Assembly: GCA_032209605.1 (NCBI GenBank)
Contig: JASFXZ010000057.1
Location: forward strand, 1,116,001 to 1,180,000
DNA from: Mactromeris polynyma
Taxonomy: Eukaryota; Mollusca; Bivalvia; Venerida; Mactridae
DNA length: 64,000 nt
Direction of reading: 5' to 3'
How positions within the stretch are numbered: position 1 is the first letter of the stretch; each line of letters opens with the position of its first letter. This document shows, piece by piece, positions 41,701 to 47,953 of the stretch. The notes under the pieces were generated by a model. The model had not been told where the DNA came from. It ran no database searches and was given only the letters and a program-made list of their open reading frames with translations. A program made the translations under genes and the position numbers.

Positions 41701-43082
41701 CTGCAAGAATTGAAGATACCTATTCTCAAGTAAAGAAAGCTAATCATGAGACAGCTGTCAGTATGACATCAACACCAAAAAGTAAGATGGAGCATGGTTT
41801 TAAACCCACTACTGGCTCTCTTGATTCAAAGAAGAATTCTGTCAATTCACATAAAAGTGTACTTGGTACTGAATCAGTCAATGGTCTGAGACATTCTGAT
41901 GATAAACATGACCCAGACAATGATGTAAATGCTGAAAACATTGTATATATCAACAGAGAGAAAAGTGAACCTGATCTTCCAGCAATGGATGATCCTAAAG
42001 CAAAGAGAAGCAGCTTGCACGAGATGTTGAAATCATACTTTGATAGGACACTACATAGTGGTACGAAAGGAGACAAATCAGAAAATGACTGTTCAGAAAT
42101 GGAAAAAATGCTTCCAGATAATGAAAAAGAAGACAACAAACATGATGAAAGTAATGACCACTTTGATGAAAATGATAAGGAACCACTTACGATGCCTGGT
42201 CGACATAAAAGGAACACTAGACCTCCACCACTGTTTACCTTCAAATCTCTTTCTTTGGAGCAAGCAGAGAGGGATATGTCATACGATTCCGATGACAGCA
42301 TTGGAAAGACTATGTCATTGCGATCTCAGTCATCTAGAATCTCCAGAATTTCCAACTTAAGTGTTAGCTCTGGACCTGTTGTAAAAATAGACCCTGATGA
42401 GTCAATTACAGCTAGAAATTATAGTAATGTGCTATCTGGGAATACCAAAATGATGAATCGGAAGAAAAACATTGGTTACATTGCATTTTCAAGTTTTGAT
42501 ACTGAGACATCTGAACCTGTTTCATCTTCAGCTTCTTATGACTCGCTATCATCACCAAGGTCACTTCCTTCAGAGACCCAATCTGATAAACTCCCTGCAG
42601 ATCAAGTCAGACTGAAAGGTCAAGATAACCAAAGTGACAAGGCTCCACGGAATGTTGCTATAGACTCCCTAAGTCAAAAACGACGACATCGTGCTCATGT
42701 GTTTGATAATGAACTAGACCAAGACTCGGGAGTTGGCTCATTACCTAAAAATATCAATGGAACTAACGGACCATCCAAGATACCTGTTGTAAGTAGAAGG
42801 CTTGCCAGTTCTGTGCCTGTGATGAGCTACACTAAACCACATAAGTTTGATCAAAATCATAACAATGCAGATGCTGGTATAAAAGTGGATGAAGATGTTG
42901 CAATCACTACAAGAGGTCATGATCCAACTGGTCAAGTTGTTGTGAATGGTAATAGTATTAGTACAGTGGAGGACGCAAAAACCCCAGAGTTGATGAAACC
43001 TTTTCAGTTTTCAGATGTAAAATCAAAACGCAGTACCCTGCAAAAACAGAATGGTAGTGAATTTGATGAATTTGATTGTTGA
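5469..43082 (+). CDS. THSD7A: THSD7-type thrombospondin type-1 repeat transmembrane protein (3' part, 6 exons)
   Basis: Coding segments 5469-5728, 10244-10346, 11031-11234, 36080-36289, 40220-40310 and 41147-43082 have GT-AG introns whose phases agree at every junction, giving 934 codons plus TGA. The first codon needs one base from an exon left of the window. Domain order: end of one TSP1 repeat, a TSP1 (WLVSQWSEC...CGHGVQTR), another TSP1 (VVSDWSEWNDC), a degenerate last TSP1, an EGF-like cysteine cluster (CNPSCSVKNSYC), a transmembrane helix (YAVIAVATLFIIFLAVACY) and a long tail. The cysteine cluster directly before the helix matches the C-terminal layout of vertebrate THSD7A/THSD7B, large cell-surface glycoproteins tied to endothelial and neural adhesion and migration. 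Outside the THSD7 family this order is not expected. The tail is far longer than in vertebrate members. Signal peptide and most TSP1 repeats must lie upstream. The A-versus-B paralogue name is arbitrary for an invertebrate. Confidence 0.9.
6020..6190. repeat. G14 and C14 runs facing each other
   Basis: Fourteen consecutive G at 6020-6033 and fourteen consecutive C at 6177-6190, separated by 143 bases. As inverted homopolymers they could pair as a stem, or each could form a quadruplex-prone tract. Run lengths may be affected by sequencing error. Confidence 0.8.
6341..7473 (+). mobile_element. Decayed Tc1/mariner-type DNA transposon with terminal inverted repeats
   Basis: Left end GAGACCTGTTCAATTTATAA; the right end, read in reverse complement, is GAGACCTGTTCACTTTATAA, continuing CGTAAC against CATAAC. 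The two ends thus match over about 26 bases with few differences. The 1.13-kb length suits a single-gene mariner-class element, and its interior is a broken transposase. A clean TA duplication is not visible at the ends. Confidence 0.85.
6484..7390 (+). pseudogene. Tc1/mariner transposase pseudogene
   Basis: Plus-strand translation in shifting frames gives an N-terminal helix-turn-helix region (NCEEVKQLGYSISIATVYRV; then KISKMIKSLNPP, EISKNCGLSVNRIIHVLRKA). A catalytic core follows with N-I-V-T-T-D-E-G-L-F (first Asp) and D-I-V-F-Y-Q-D-P-A-S-S-H-T-A (second Asp). Stop codons and frame changes occur throughout, and the third catalytic region is no longer readable. The copy cannot make an active enzyme. 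Confidence 0.82.
8015..8211. mobile_element. MITE with GAGCGC ends and TGACGTCA in the arm (copy 1)
   Basis: Starts GAGCGCCGCTGTACGATTTC and ends TAGCAGCACTC. The inner arms are AAGTGACGTCATTTTC and GAAATGATGTCACTTAC. Flanks AAAT/AAAT fit a 4-bp target duplication. The same structure is present at 47954-48191. No coding capacity. Confidence 0.85.
8860..9900. repeat. Repeat-derived block with low-complexity homology to other window repeats
   Basis: Contains phrases typical of dispersed elements here: AAATGTTCACCATGATGAGA, ATCTCAAAAGTCAAGGTCAC, and a second GTTTACCATGATGAGATAGT. These match parts of 957-1250 and 52681-53258. Element boundaries cannot be set by eye, and open frames inside it have no recognisable protein. 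Confidence 0.5.
10244..10346 (+). CDS. THSD7A: THSD7 exon b: TSP1 boundary
   Basis: Acceptor TTTGTATTTCAG ends at 10243 and donor CAC|GTAAGA begins at 10347. The 103-bp exon starts in phase 0 and leaves one base. It encodes LEEYCSIPCPGECVVSDW, SEWNDCFIDC and NFDRP: the C-terminal cysteines of the repeat begun in the previous exon, then the first strand of a new TSP1. The PCPG linker followed by C-x-x-S-x-W-S-x-W is typical of repeat boundaries in THSD7 proteins. Confidence 0.9.
10347..11030 (+). other. THSD7 intron, 684 bp
   Basis: Contains a short threefold repeat (GTGATGAAATA, near 10477-10505) and a tRNA-like fragment at about 10850-10975. Nothing else was recognised. Confidence 0.75.
10850..10975 (-). 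repeat. tRNA-derived SINE fragment, reverse orientation
   Basis: The minus strand reads CTGGCTGGCAGAAGGTTGGT then GGTTCGACCCAGTTG, a good Pol III B-box (GGTTCGACCC). It lies 56 bases upstream of a THSD7 exon. No matching A-box could be assigned with certainty. Confidence 0.45.
11031..11234 (+). CDS. THSD7A: THSD7 exon c: TSP1 end and degenerate last TSP1
   Basis: Acceptor ATATTGGTAG ends at 11030 and donor ACTG|GTAAGT begins at 11235. The exon is 204 bp, entering and leaving in phase 1. It encodes the R-rich strand and cysteines ending a TSP1 (RGVQSRSRAV, then CPEQLWESRPC), then a last repeat reading W-K-T-S-S-W-S-L-N-T-T-R-Y-I-W-C. That repeat lacks the WSxC and CGxG cysteines of a canonical TSP1. 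The spliced product runs on as RSDRLRVTG-GCNVLTRP into the next exon 24.8 kb away, and this continuous reading supports direct splicing. Confidence 0.88.
11350..11973. mobile_element. AGCTCACCTGAG-type non-autonomous element (copy 1)
   Basis: Opens CAGCTCACCTGAGTATAGTT and closes GACTCAGGTGGGTGATCTAT then GGCCATCTTGACACTCTTGT. The ends CTCACCTGAGT and ACTCAGGTGGG are inverted. The interior has repeated CTCAGAATGTTTG phrases and no coding frame. A related element lies at 46413-46998 and a fragment at 14758-14850. Confidence 0.65.
12770..12855 (+). repeat. 3' fragment of a dispersed repeat
   Basis: TGGGGGCACATGTGTTCTGT then TGGCACATTCCCAGTTA resembles the ends of 40755-41022 (GGGGGCATCTGTGTCCTGTG) and 53588-53838. 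Truncated at its left side. Confidence 0.55.
14758..14850. repeat. AGCTCAC-type fragment with a 41-bp tandem doublet
   Basis: AGGAGCACATGTACACAAGT then AAGCTATTGCGATCACC occurs twice in a row with about three differences. The start AAGCTCAC and GATCACC phrases resemble the AGCTCACCTGAG elements at 11350 and 46413. Confidence 0.6.
17598..17890 (+). repeat. tRNA-derived SINE with 5' head and body
   Basis: The head has an A-box-like TAGTGGTTGAGGGGTAGAGC and a B-box-like CGAGTTCATACC at Pol III spacing. The body (ATCAAAATTTACTCATTTG; TTAACTGAGTACTAAGTATT; TTGAGATTTGAGTGTG) is shared, in the opposite orientation, with 61437-61700. The shared body supports dispersal by retroposition. Confidence 0.75.
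19688..20040 (+). repeat. 129-bp tandem duplication, second copy interrupted
   Basis: TTCAATATGAAATGTTTGAA begins at 19688, recurs at 19817 (129-bp step) and begins again at 20023 (206-bp step). GTCAGAGTTGAATAATT and TTTAGGGCCTCTTTATGG mark the end of each full unit. The second unit is longer because of the hairpin at 19880-19953; the third is only a start. Confidence 0.9.
19880..19953. mobile_element. 74-bp foldback hairpin inserted in a duplicated unit
   Basis: Left arm GAGGGTTCAGTGCAAGACTA then TTGTAACTCC. The right arm, read in reverse complement, is GAGGGTCCGACGCAAGACAA then TCGTAACTCC. The arms are about 30 bases with a loop of about 13. The neighbouring unit lacks it, so it arrived after the duplication. 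Confidence 0.85.
20276..20375 (+). repeat. tRNA-like sequence, SINE head or tRNA pseudogene
   Basis: ATAGCTCAATTAGCAGATCT resembles an A-box and D-arm; GTGAGTTCAAGCCCTATGTT carries a B-box (GTTCAAGCC). Cloverleaf pairing of the acceptor stem is not convincing, so I do not call a functional tRNA. Confidence 0.6.
21166..21310 (+). repeat. tRNA-derived SINE
   Basis: TGGTGAAGTGGTTAGCATAA (A-box region) and GTTTGAATCCCGG (B-box) are followed by TAGCGCCA. The body has a hairpin, ACATGATGTTG ... CAACATCATG. The acceptor arms pair only partly (CGCTG with TAGCG), favouring a SINE over a live tRNA. Confidence 0.65.
21418..21585. mobile_element. GCCCTGC MITE, copy 1 (right end decayed)
   Basis: Starts GCCCTGCATTCAGTAAAAGT and continues GCAGCTAACGTTTTGTAACA, TTTGCAATTTGGTTCC and GTGAATGCGATACGG. 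The reverse complement of 54762-54928 reads the same order of phrases. The right inverted end is poorly preserved here. Confidence 0.75.
23516..23652 (+). repeat. 137-bp direct duplicate, copy 1
   Basis: TAGTGAATGTTATTTGGTCT through GACTGGGTGGCATTTCCGGA is repeated at 24245-24382 with about eight differences and small indels. The flanks differ on both sides. Confidence 0.9.
24245..24382 (+). repeat. 137-bp direct duplicate, copy 2
   Basis: Second copy of 23516-23652, 730 bases downstream in the same orientation. No terminal inverted repeats are visible, so it looks like a local duplication or two insertions of an unrecognised repeat. Confidence 0.9.
24460..24610 (-). repeat. tRNA-derived SINE fragment, reverse orientation
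   Basis: The minus strand reads GGGCTCAATTCCCGGGTTGG (B-box-like) followed by CATGTACCCCAACTGTGGAG and AAGTTGTCAG. The AACTTCTCCACA phrase resembles AACTTCCCCACATGAATC in the element at 53985-54200. Confidence 0.5.
26461..26632. mobile_element. CAGT...ACTG MITE, degenerate copy
   Basis: Contains AATAAGACCGTCCCTGGGG, TGGTCTTAATATTGA twice and GAGGTTTTATATACTGTA. These are diverged forms of the phrases in 49686-49863 and 63663-63839. The left terminal CAGT is lost. Confidence 0.6.
29656..29811. mobile_element. CAGT...ACTG MITE
   Basis: Starts TA-CAGTTAAACCTCAATGATA and ends AAGTGAGGTTTTACTG. Inner phrases TTCTTATTATTGAGGAGGTC and TTGAAAATTGTG match the other family members. The right TA is mutated. 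Confidence 0.75.
31942..32150 (+). repeat. Fragment of a dispersed repeat
   Basis: TTATACCCCCGCTCATATAA, GGTCTGTCCGTCTGTTGACT and GATGAAACTTAATCATTCAT are repeat-type phrases (TCTGTCCGTC, GTGATGAAACTT) similar to other dispersed elements here. Boundaries are unclear. Confidence 0.5.
33768..33938 (+). repeat. 43-bp tandem array, four units
   Basis: AAAAAGACTGGCTGATTTTA then GTTATCTGGGCAAAGTACCG and GTC repeats at 33768, 33811, 33854 and 33897 with virtually no differences. The last unit ends GTACCGGTAT. The identity points to recent expansion. Confidence 0.95.
35028..35300. other. Unclassified GC-richer block
   Basis: GGCCCTGCTCCCACTACAGC through GCAAAGGTTAGCCTTTTTCT is richer in G and C than its surroundings. 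An open frame of 128 codons lies on the minus strand (35265-34879) but has no recognisable domain. It may be a relic of a repeat; I do not call a gene. Confidence 0.3.
36080..36289 (+). CDS. THSD7A: THSD7 exon d: EGF-like cysteine cluster before the membrane
   Basis: Acceptor TTTTTAG ends at 36079 and donor CCA|GTAAGT begins at 36290. The 210-bp exon enters and leaves in phase 1. It encodes the end of the last TSP1 (GCNVLTRPATTLTC), then C-N-P-S-C...N-S-Y-C...Y-C-I-C...Y, an EGF-like cluster, then a Ser/Thr-rich juxtamembrane stalk (NSTDSSPASDSVTLP). The same cysteine arrangement precedes the transmembrane helix of vertebrate THSD7A, which is the strongest single basis for the family call. 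Confidence 0.9.
37040..37203. mobile_element. Possible decayed MITE of the CAGT...ACTG type
   Basis: ATAGTAAGGTCTCACTTAAA at the left; GGACCACCTTGCAACTAAGA and TTTTTATTGAGGTTTCACTT at the right. The phrases are weakly similar to those in 49686-49863, and both terminal motifs are mutated. Confidence 0.4.
38368..38658. repeat. Cluster of nine TTCATGAA palindromes
   Basis: The 8-bp palindrome TTCATGAA occurs nine times in about 290 bases, often as GTTCATGAACAGTTCATGAAC, with further one-base variants (GTCCATGAAC, GTTCATGATA). Spacing is irregular, so this is not a simple tandem array. Confidence 0.85.
38778..40091. mobile_element. 1.3-kb TA-flanked DNA transposon, non-autonomous
   Basis: Left end TA-CAGTAGACATTGCTCGAGCG. 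The right end, in reverse complement, is TA-CAGTAGACATTGTATTAAGA. Subterminal repeats such as AAACGACC and AAGCGACCACTT recur near both ends. TA on both sides and CAGT termini fit the Tc1/mariner (pogo/Tigger-like) class. The interior is richer in G, C and CpG than the intron around it and has no long open frame, so it would need a transposase from elsewhere. Confidence 0.85.
40220..40310 (+). CDS. THSD7A: THSD7 exon e: transmembrane helix
   Basis: Acceptor TTCCATTTCAG ends at 40219 and donor ATGAG|GTACTT begins at 40311. The 91-bp exon enters in phase 1 and leaves in phase 2. It encodes TDGPTNVWM followed by about 20 hydrophobic residues (YAVIAVATLFIIFLAVACY), a single membrane-spanning helix. 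Reading on without splicing gives an 86-residue extension to a stop at 40516-40518. That could be a short-tail isoform through intron retention, but the in-phase splice to 41147 is the better model. Confidence 0.88.
40311..41146 (+). other. THSD7 intron, 836 bp
   Basis: Bounded by GTACTT and TTGTTTGCAG. The second half is repeat-derived (40755-41022). The first part keeps the transmembrane-exon frame open to 40515. Confidence 0.75.
40755..41022 (+). repeat. 3' part of a dispersed repeat
   Basis: Ends GTGGGGGCATCTGTGTCCTG then TGGACACATTTCTAGTT, the same ending as 53588-53838 and, more weakly, 12770-12855. The upstream phrase AAAGTTATGGCCCTTGACTT is typical of such elements. Confidence 0.65.
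41147..43082 (+). CDS. THSD7A: THSD7 exon f: 644-residue cytoplasmic tail
   Basis: Acceptor TTGTTTGCAG ends at 41146; one base completes the serine codon begun in the previous exon, and the open frame runs to TGA at 43080-43082. The encoded tail opens with a basic juxtamembrane stretch (FHKGPRPRNKRGDD) and is then polar, rich in Ser, Asp, Asn, Lys and His, with no recognisable folded domain. Visible short motifs are DSGVGS (42723-42740), two copies of D-x-K-x-K-R-S-[ST]-L (41991 and 43014), a proline-rich PPPLFTF stretch (42222-42242), an RxxS-rich block near 42310-42360, and the C-terminus EFDEFDC. Vertebrate THSD7A has only a few dozen cytoplasmic residues, so this tail is a large expansion or an ancestral form lost in vertebrates. 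Confidence 0.88.
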
Positions 43083-43642
43083 AAATTTCCCTGCTGAATG
43101 AAACATTGGAGTAAGTGATTAGGCCTGATTTGGAGAGTGTAACAGTCTAACTTGTTACAGCTTGAGTAATGTTCTCCAAACTATGGTTACAGATACGCAG
43201 ATTAGTAAATGTTGTTGTTGTTGTTGTTGCAGTTAATATATATATTAATGCATGCTTCTGTTTACATTATTGTAGTGAAAAGGTTTTGTTGTTTTGTTTT
43301 CATAGAAAAGTGTATGAGCCTGACAAGTGTAGTATTTATTCGCAGGTCGAAACATTTTACAGGTTATAATGAATGTAAATGATGCACTGAGTGAGGACAA
43401 TAGTTTGATTTACCTGTGACAATACGCTACTTTACTCTTAAAATGGTATTTTATTCGTCACACGTGTTTTTTTCAAATGTTCAGTTCTAAACTTCTAAAT
43501 CATCATCTTGTAACACTGTTTTAATGACATAAGCAATTTTTAACATTGCTTTGCCATTTAGTTTTACATCTTTGGTATCATGTAATATAAAGTATTTTCT
43601 CATCTGTCTGTTCAGAATCTCTGGATTTTCATTGCTTAGGTT
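43083..43642 (+). other. Probable THSD7 3' UTR
   Basis: Non-coding sequence directly after the THSD7 stop, with a short (GTT)n run at about 43211-43229. No AATAAA was seen in this stretch. The first cluster is in TTATAAATAAATAATAAATGG around 43991-44010, beyond the repeat at 43643-43981, so the true 3' end is uncertain. Confidence 0.45.
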
Positions 43643-43981
43643 TTTTAGCTCAACTGGCCAAAGGCCAGAGAGCTTATGTCATGGTGAATTGTCCGTCGTG
43701 TGTGCGTGCATAGCCTGTTAAATTTTCATTCAAATGACATCTCCTCTGAAACTGAAAGTCCAAATTTGATGAAACTTGCCCGATAGCATCATGGCCTGAC
43801 CCTTTCTCAAAATTGATCAAATGGTTCTGCATGACCACACAACATGGCAGCCTAAGCTAAAAGTAGAAAAATACTTTAAACAAATTCTTGTCAAGAATCG
43901 ATGAACAGATTTGTGTCAAACTTGCTCTGTAGCATCCTAGCCAGTAGCAAGTAGAGTGTCAGGCCCTGTTGGGCCTCTTTT
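43643..43981 (+). repeat. Dispersed non-autonomous element
   Basis: Starts TTTTAGCTCAACTGGCCAAA and GGCCAGAGAGCTTATGTCAT and ends GGCCCTGTTGGGCCTCTTTT. The interior has GTCCGTCGTGTGTGCG and ATTTGATGAAACTTGCCC. I recognise this start and end style from other mollusc repeats; no coding capacity. Confidence 0.65.
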
Positions 43982-44378
43982 AAATTTTGCTTATAAATAA
44001 ATAATAAATGGCTAAAAGTTATGAACTCATATTATATGAGGTTTTTTGGTATTGTATTTCAGAACTTTTACTTTATAAATTGTGTGATGAAATCCTCTGT
44101 GGTTTCATTCCTTGATTTTGATTTATTGTTATGATAAAATTATGATGCACTTGATTGGCATATTTATATCATATTCGTTACTCTTAAACCTTTGAAGCTG
44201 CTTTTTCATGCATACATGTATGTTGCAGATCTTTTATATCCCTTGAAACTGAAAACATTGAATTTTTTTGTTAAATCATCATAACATTTCTTTGTTAATA
44301 ATGCATTTACATAAAATCTTATATTTGTTTTGGTTTATGCTACATCCTTGTTGATGAAAATACTTACATTTTGCTGTA

Positions 44379-44760
44379 TTTGACATAGTTTGCAAGAAAT
44401 GAGACATTTATGACTTGTATAAACTGCTTTTGAAAATACTTTGCACTCTAGGCATAAGCTGTTGAATGTGACATGTGTGAAGAAATATTTTTTATGTATG
44501 CTTTACAGTACGAAAGTTCAATCCTTGTTAATATTCAAAATGATAAATTGGAAAATCCGATCCGATTTGCCAGATTTTCTTAGGAAATCCCTTATTGCAT
44601 TTTGATGTCTAAAATAAAAAATCAGCTTGCTTCATTTCAGAGACTTAATATCAAACAAACAGAAAGTCTTTTCATGAAATGAAATACAAATTCGTTCATT
44701 TGAAACTATCATAATTTATGGCCATCAGGGAAGAGAAAAAATGCCTCTATAATGTCAGTG
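44379..44760 (+). repeat. Diverged 0.4-kb duplicated segment, copy 1
   Basis: Collinear with 54341-54745: TTTGCAAGAAATGAGACATT, AAGCTGTTGAATGTGAC, TTATGTATGCTTTA, GATTTGCCAGATTTTCT, TTTGATGTCTAAAA and CATCAGGGAAGAGAAAAA all have counterparts in order. No transposon ends are visible. Confidence 0.8.
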
Positions 44761-45287
44761 CTAAATACCCAATCATTAATTTGATTTTAAACTCCATATT
44801 TGGCAGGAAGCACACTAAGCTGGTAACTCTGACCCTCTTCTTATCATTAAGCTTAACAGATATTATTATAAATACATGTGAGTGATACAGGCTCTTGGCA
44901 TCTTATTTCATTACCAATTTTACATAGGCATGATTTTTTTTATATGTAGCATGTTGTTTTGTTTAATTATGCATGCTTTTCATGTTGTTAAATGTATGTT
45001 GTTGTTGTTGTATGCAAATCTGGAAGCAATAAAGTTCATATATGTGCTGGGTGCTTTGTTCAATTTTGCCAACTGTAAATTATATGCATCTTATTGAATG
45101 TAGACATTGTTAAGTCAGTATCAGGAAAGTGTTATCTTCAGCTAATAACTTGGCGGTGCTACATCTGAATGCAAAGTATTTTATTGATGCAACCAAATTT
45201 AATTTCAGAGATCTTTTACTTTGTAATGGATGAAATGACACAAAAGGATTATTGGTTTATCCCTTGTCTATCCTCTTGTTTACTGTA

Positions 45288-45959
45288 CAGTGTAACCGCT
45301 CCAGCGCAATAACAACAACATCAGTTTTCCACCATTTAAGGACCATACTATCAGTGCATCCACTCCAGCGCAATAACAACAACATCAGTTTTCCACCATT
45401 TAAGGACCATACTATCAGTGCATCCACTCCAGCGCAATAACAACAACATCAGTTTTCCACCATTTAAGGACCATACTATCAGTGCATCCACTCCAGCGCA
45501 ATAACAACAACATCAGTTTTCCACCATTTAAGGACCATACTATCAGTGCATCCACTCCAGCGCAATAACAACAACATCAGTTTTCCACCATTTAAGGACC
45601 ATACTATCAGTGCATCCACTCCAGCGCAATAACAACAACATCAGTTTTCCACCATTTAAGGACCATACTATCAGTGCATCCACTCCAGCGCAATAACAAC
45701 AACATCAGTTTTCCACCATTTAAGGACCATACTATCAGTGCATCCACTCCAGCGCAATAACAACAACATCAGTTTTCCACCATTTAAGGACCATACTATC
45801 AGTGCATCCACTCCAGCGCAATAACAACAACATCAGTTTTCCACCATTTAAGGACCATACTATCGGTGAAACATCTCCTGGGCAGCAGCCCCTCAAAAAC
45901 AGCTACCATTGCATCTCCCAAAGGGTACCAAGGGATGATACTCTGGAGCGGTTTTACTG
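45288..45959. mobile_element. TA-flanked MITE carrying an internal 64-bp satellite
   Basis: Left end TA-CAGTGTAACCGCTCCAG. The right end, in reverse complement, is TA-CAGTAAAACCGCTCCAG. TA flanks both sides (45286-45287 and 45960-45961). Most of the inside is the nine-unit array at 45299-45866; a unique stretch of about 90 bases follows. The termini tie it to the same CAGT...ACTG class as 49686-49863. Confidence 0.88.
45299..45866 (+). repeat. 64-bp tandem array, nine near-identical units
   Basis: CTCCAGCGCAATAACAACAA then CATCAGTTTTCCACCATTTA, AGGACCATACTATCAGTGCA and TCCA repeats every 64 bases from 45299. The units look identical apart from the edges. The first unit overlaps the left terminal repeat (CGCTCCAGCG), showing that the array grew from the transposon end. 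Confidence 0.95.
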
Positions 45960-45961
45960 TA

Positions 45962-46412
45962 TGTGTAGTATTGAGTGCTTGGAAAGACATTATTCATACT
46001 GCTCGTGACATAGAAGCAAGCAATAGATTTATCGCTCCATTTGTTTAGCTGATGGATTTGAAGTTGAGAAAGGTTGCAAAATAAAATCAATAAGTAATCA
46101 TCTAATGTGCCACAATGTTCACCCATATTCATTTGTCTTATTGGTTGCAATTGTTATTGCAATGTTGAAGTAAAACAGGTATGATTCAAGATGGAAAGAC
46201 ATAATAAGAATAACTCTGTCTAAACTCAAAATCTCTAGGGCCATTATATACTATTGAAAGGTTATCATCCATATCTCTTTTTGTCCTGATGCCAGGCGTA
46301 CAAAGCCATATTTGTGTGTTTAAGGAACTGTTGGACAGCCTGTTAAATAGAGCAGTTGAGATAATAATTGAACAACTATTTTAATGGCCTTCAATATGTG
46401 ATTCAGTATGTT
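45962..46412. other. Intergenic, nothing recognised
   Basis: AT-rich sequence between the satellite-bearing MITE and the next element; small open frames only. Confidence 0.6.
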
Positions 46413-46998
46413 TTAGCTCACCTGAGCATGTGTTACTGTGATGAGCTTTTCCCATCCACCAATGCCTGTCCATTATCTGTCAACAATTAATACAATGTAA
46501 CTATATCGGTTGCCCACATGTGATCTCTCAATGTAGTCGGAGGCTTCATTGCATTGATTTCTACAAAAAATGTATTGATGTATTTAAAAACTAGGTCAGC
46601 AAATCGAATTGGAGGAAATCTGTTGAACAATATCACTTCCCATTCTAGTGGCTGGACTATTACCTAAATTTGCTAGAAGATATTTACAAAATTTTGATTG
46701 GTTGGAAAACTTGGTAATTTTTGTCAAATCTTGTAAAAGCCTTGTTTACACTGAAACACCTTATTTTCTTCCTGATTTGAATCTGACCAAATTGAAATTG
46801 GATCATCTGGGGTAATAAACGTGGTCACTTGGTCAAATCAAAGAAAGGCCTTGTTTATACTCTTGAGGACAGATTTTCTACCTAATCTACATACATATAA
46901 TACTAGTCAAAATGTTGTTTTACATTTGCAAAAAAAGATCTAGGCAACATTACCTCGTTTCTTAGGCGAATGTTCAGGGCAACCATGGCACTCTTGTT
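46413..46998. mobile_element. AGCTCACCTGAG-type non-autonomous element (copy 2)
   Basis: Starts TTTAGCTCACCTGAGCATGT and GATGAGCTTTTCCCATCC and ends TTAGGCGAATGTTCAGGGCA then ACCATGGCACTCTTGTTC. Order and ends resemble 11350-11973. No coding frame. Confidence 0.65.
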
Positions 46999-47953
46999 CA
47001 AATTGCATTTATTCTAAACGGTTTAGATTTTGTTCGAACAAAACATGCCATCATTAATTGTTTTCTGTAACTCCCAAACTTCAATTACGTAAAATAATGA
47101 ATCTTTGGGAAAAAACACAATTTCTAAGATAGCAATTTGTTTTCCTGCAAGAATTTTGGTGTTTATTGCAGTTGCATTTATTCCTTTATCGACGACATGA
47201 AATTTCCATTTCAGATTTGGCTTGATATGTGATTGTTTGGCATGATCAGTTGTTCTTATTTCTGCACTTTATGTTGTTGATTCATATTGGACGCAATTTT
47301 ATTACAGCAAAGAAAATAATGTGCATCTCCCCTAGACCAGTGTATGTCAATGTACAGTCAACACTGGTTATTCAGACATTAGCTGTTCTAGTGCGTCAGT
47401 GAGCGAGTAATTTTGTTAATCAAGCTCACTTTGTACAAAATCTTTGAAGGGAAATGTTTCAGCCAAAACATTGTTGTAAATGTAGACCCAATGCATCACT
47501 GTTTCAAATTAAGTCCATATTTTTCCAAACTATAAATGCCAACGATTTAATTTCGATGGGTATAACATCGTTGATGAACAAAAAGTTGTCAGCCAGTTTA
47601 CAGATACTTGTATTGTGCCGTATATTTTTCTTCTAAACCACACAAGACTGATGTATCAGCATGAACTTCTTTTATAATTCTATGTAAATATACGACCTTC
47701 ATGCAAAACTCTTGTTTAAACCTCCGACATTTGCAACCATTGGAGTAATAAACCATTCGCTAAATGTAAAGTTCGCAATTTTGAAGAAGTTTTGATGCTA
47801 TATTATGAAAGAGATGCATGAAATTTCAATGGATTTCTTTGTGGTTTGTTTGGCATGAAGTGTGCATGATCTGCCTGATGGATGGTGTGAGTATTACAGC
47901 CCCTTGTTATCTTTTACACCTAATTCTGCTGTGCATGACATTCAAATACAATT
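46999..47953. other. Intergenic, nothing firm
   Basis: AT-rich. A TACAGTCAACACTGGTTATT stretch at about 47353 resembles a MITE start but has no partner end that I could find. Confidence 0.55.

Noticed and set aside
41744..42301. 185-codon open frame on the minus strand within the THSD7 tail exon
   Set aside because: Ser/Leu-rich complement of the real tail frame; no domain, and the opposite frame is supported by phase-consistent splicing.
45252..45440. Open frames rich in Asn repeats in and around the 64-bp array
   Set aside because: Produced by the tandem repeat; 64 is not a multiple of 3, so no frame continues through the array.
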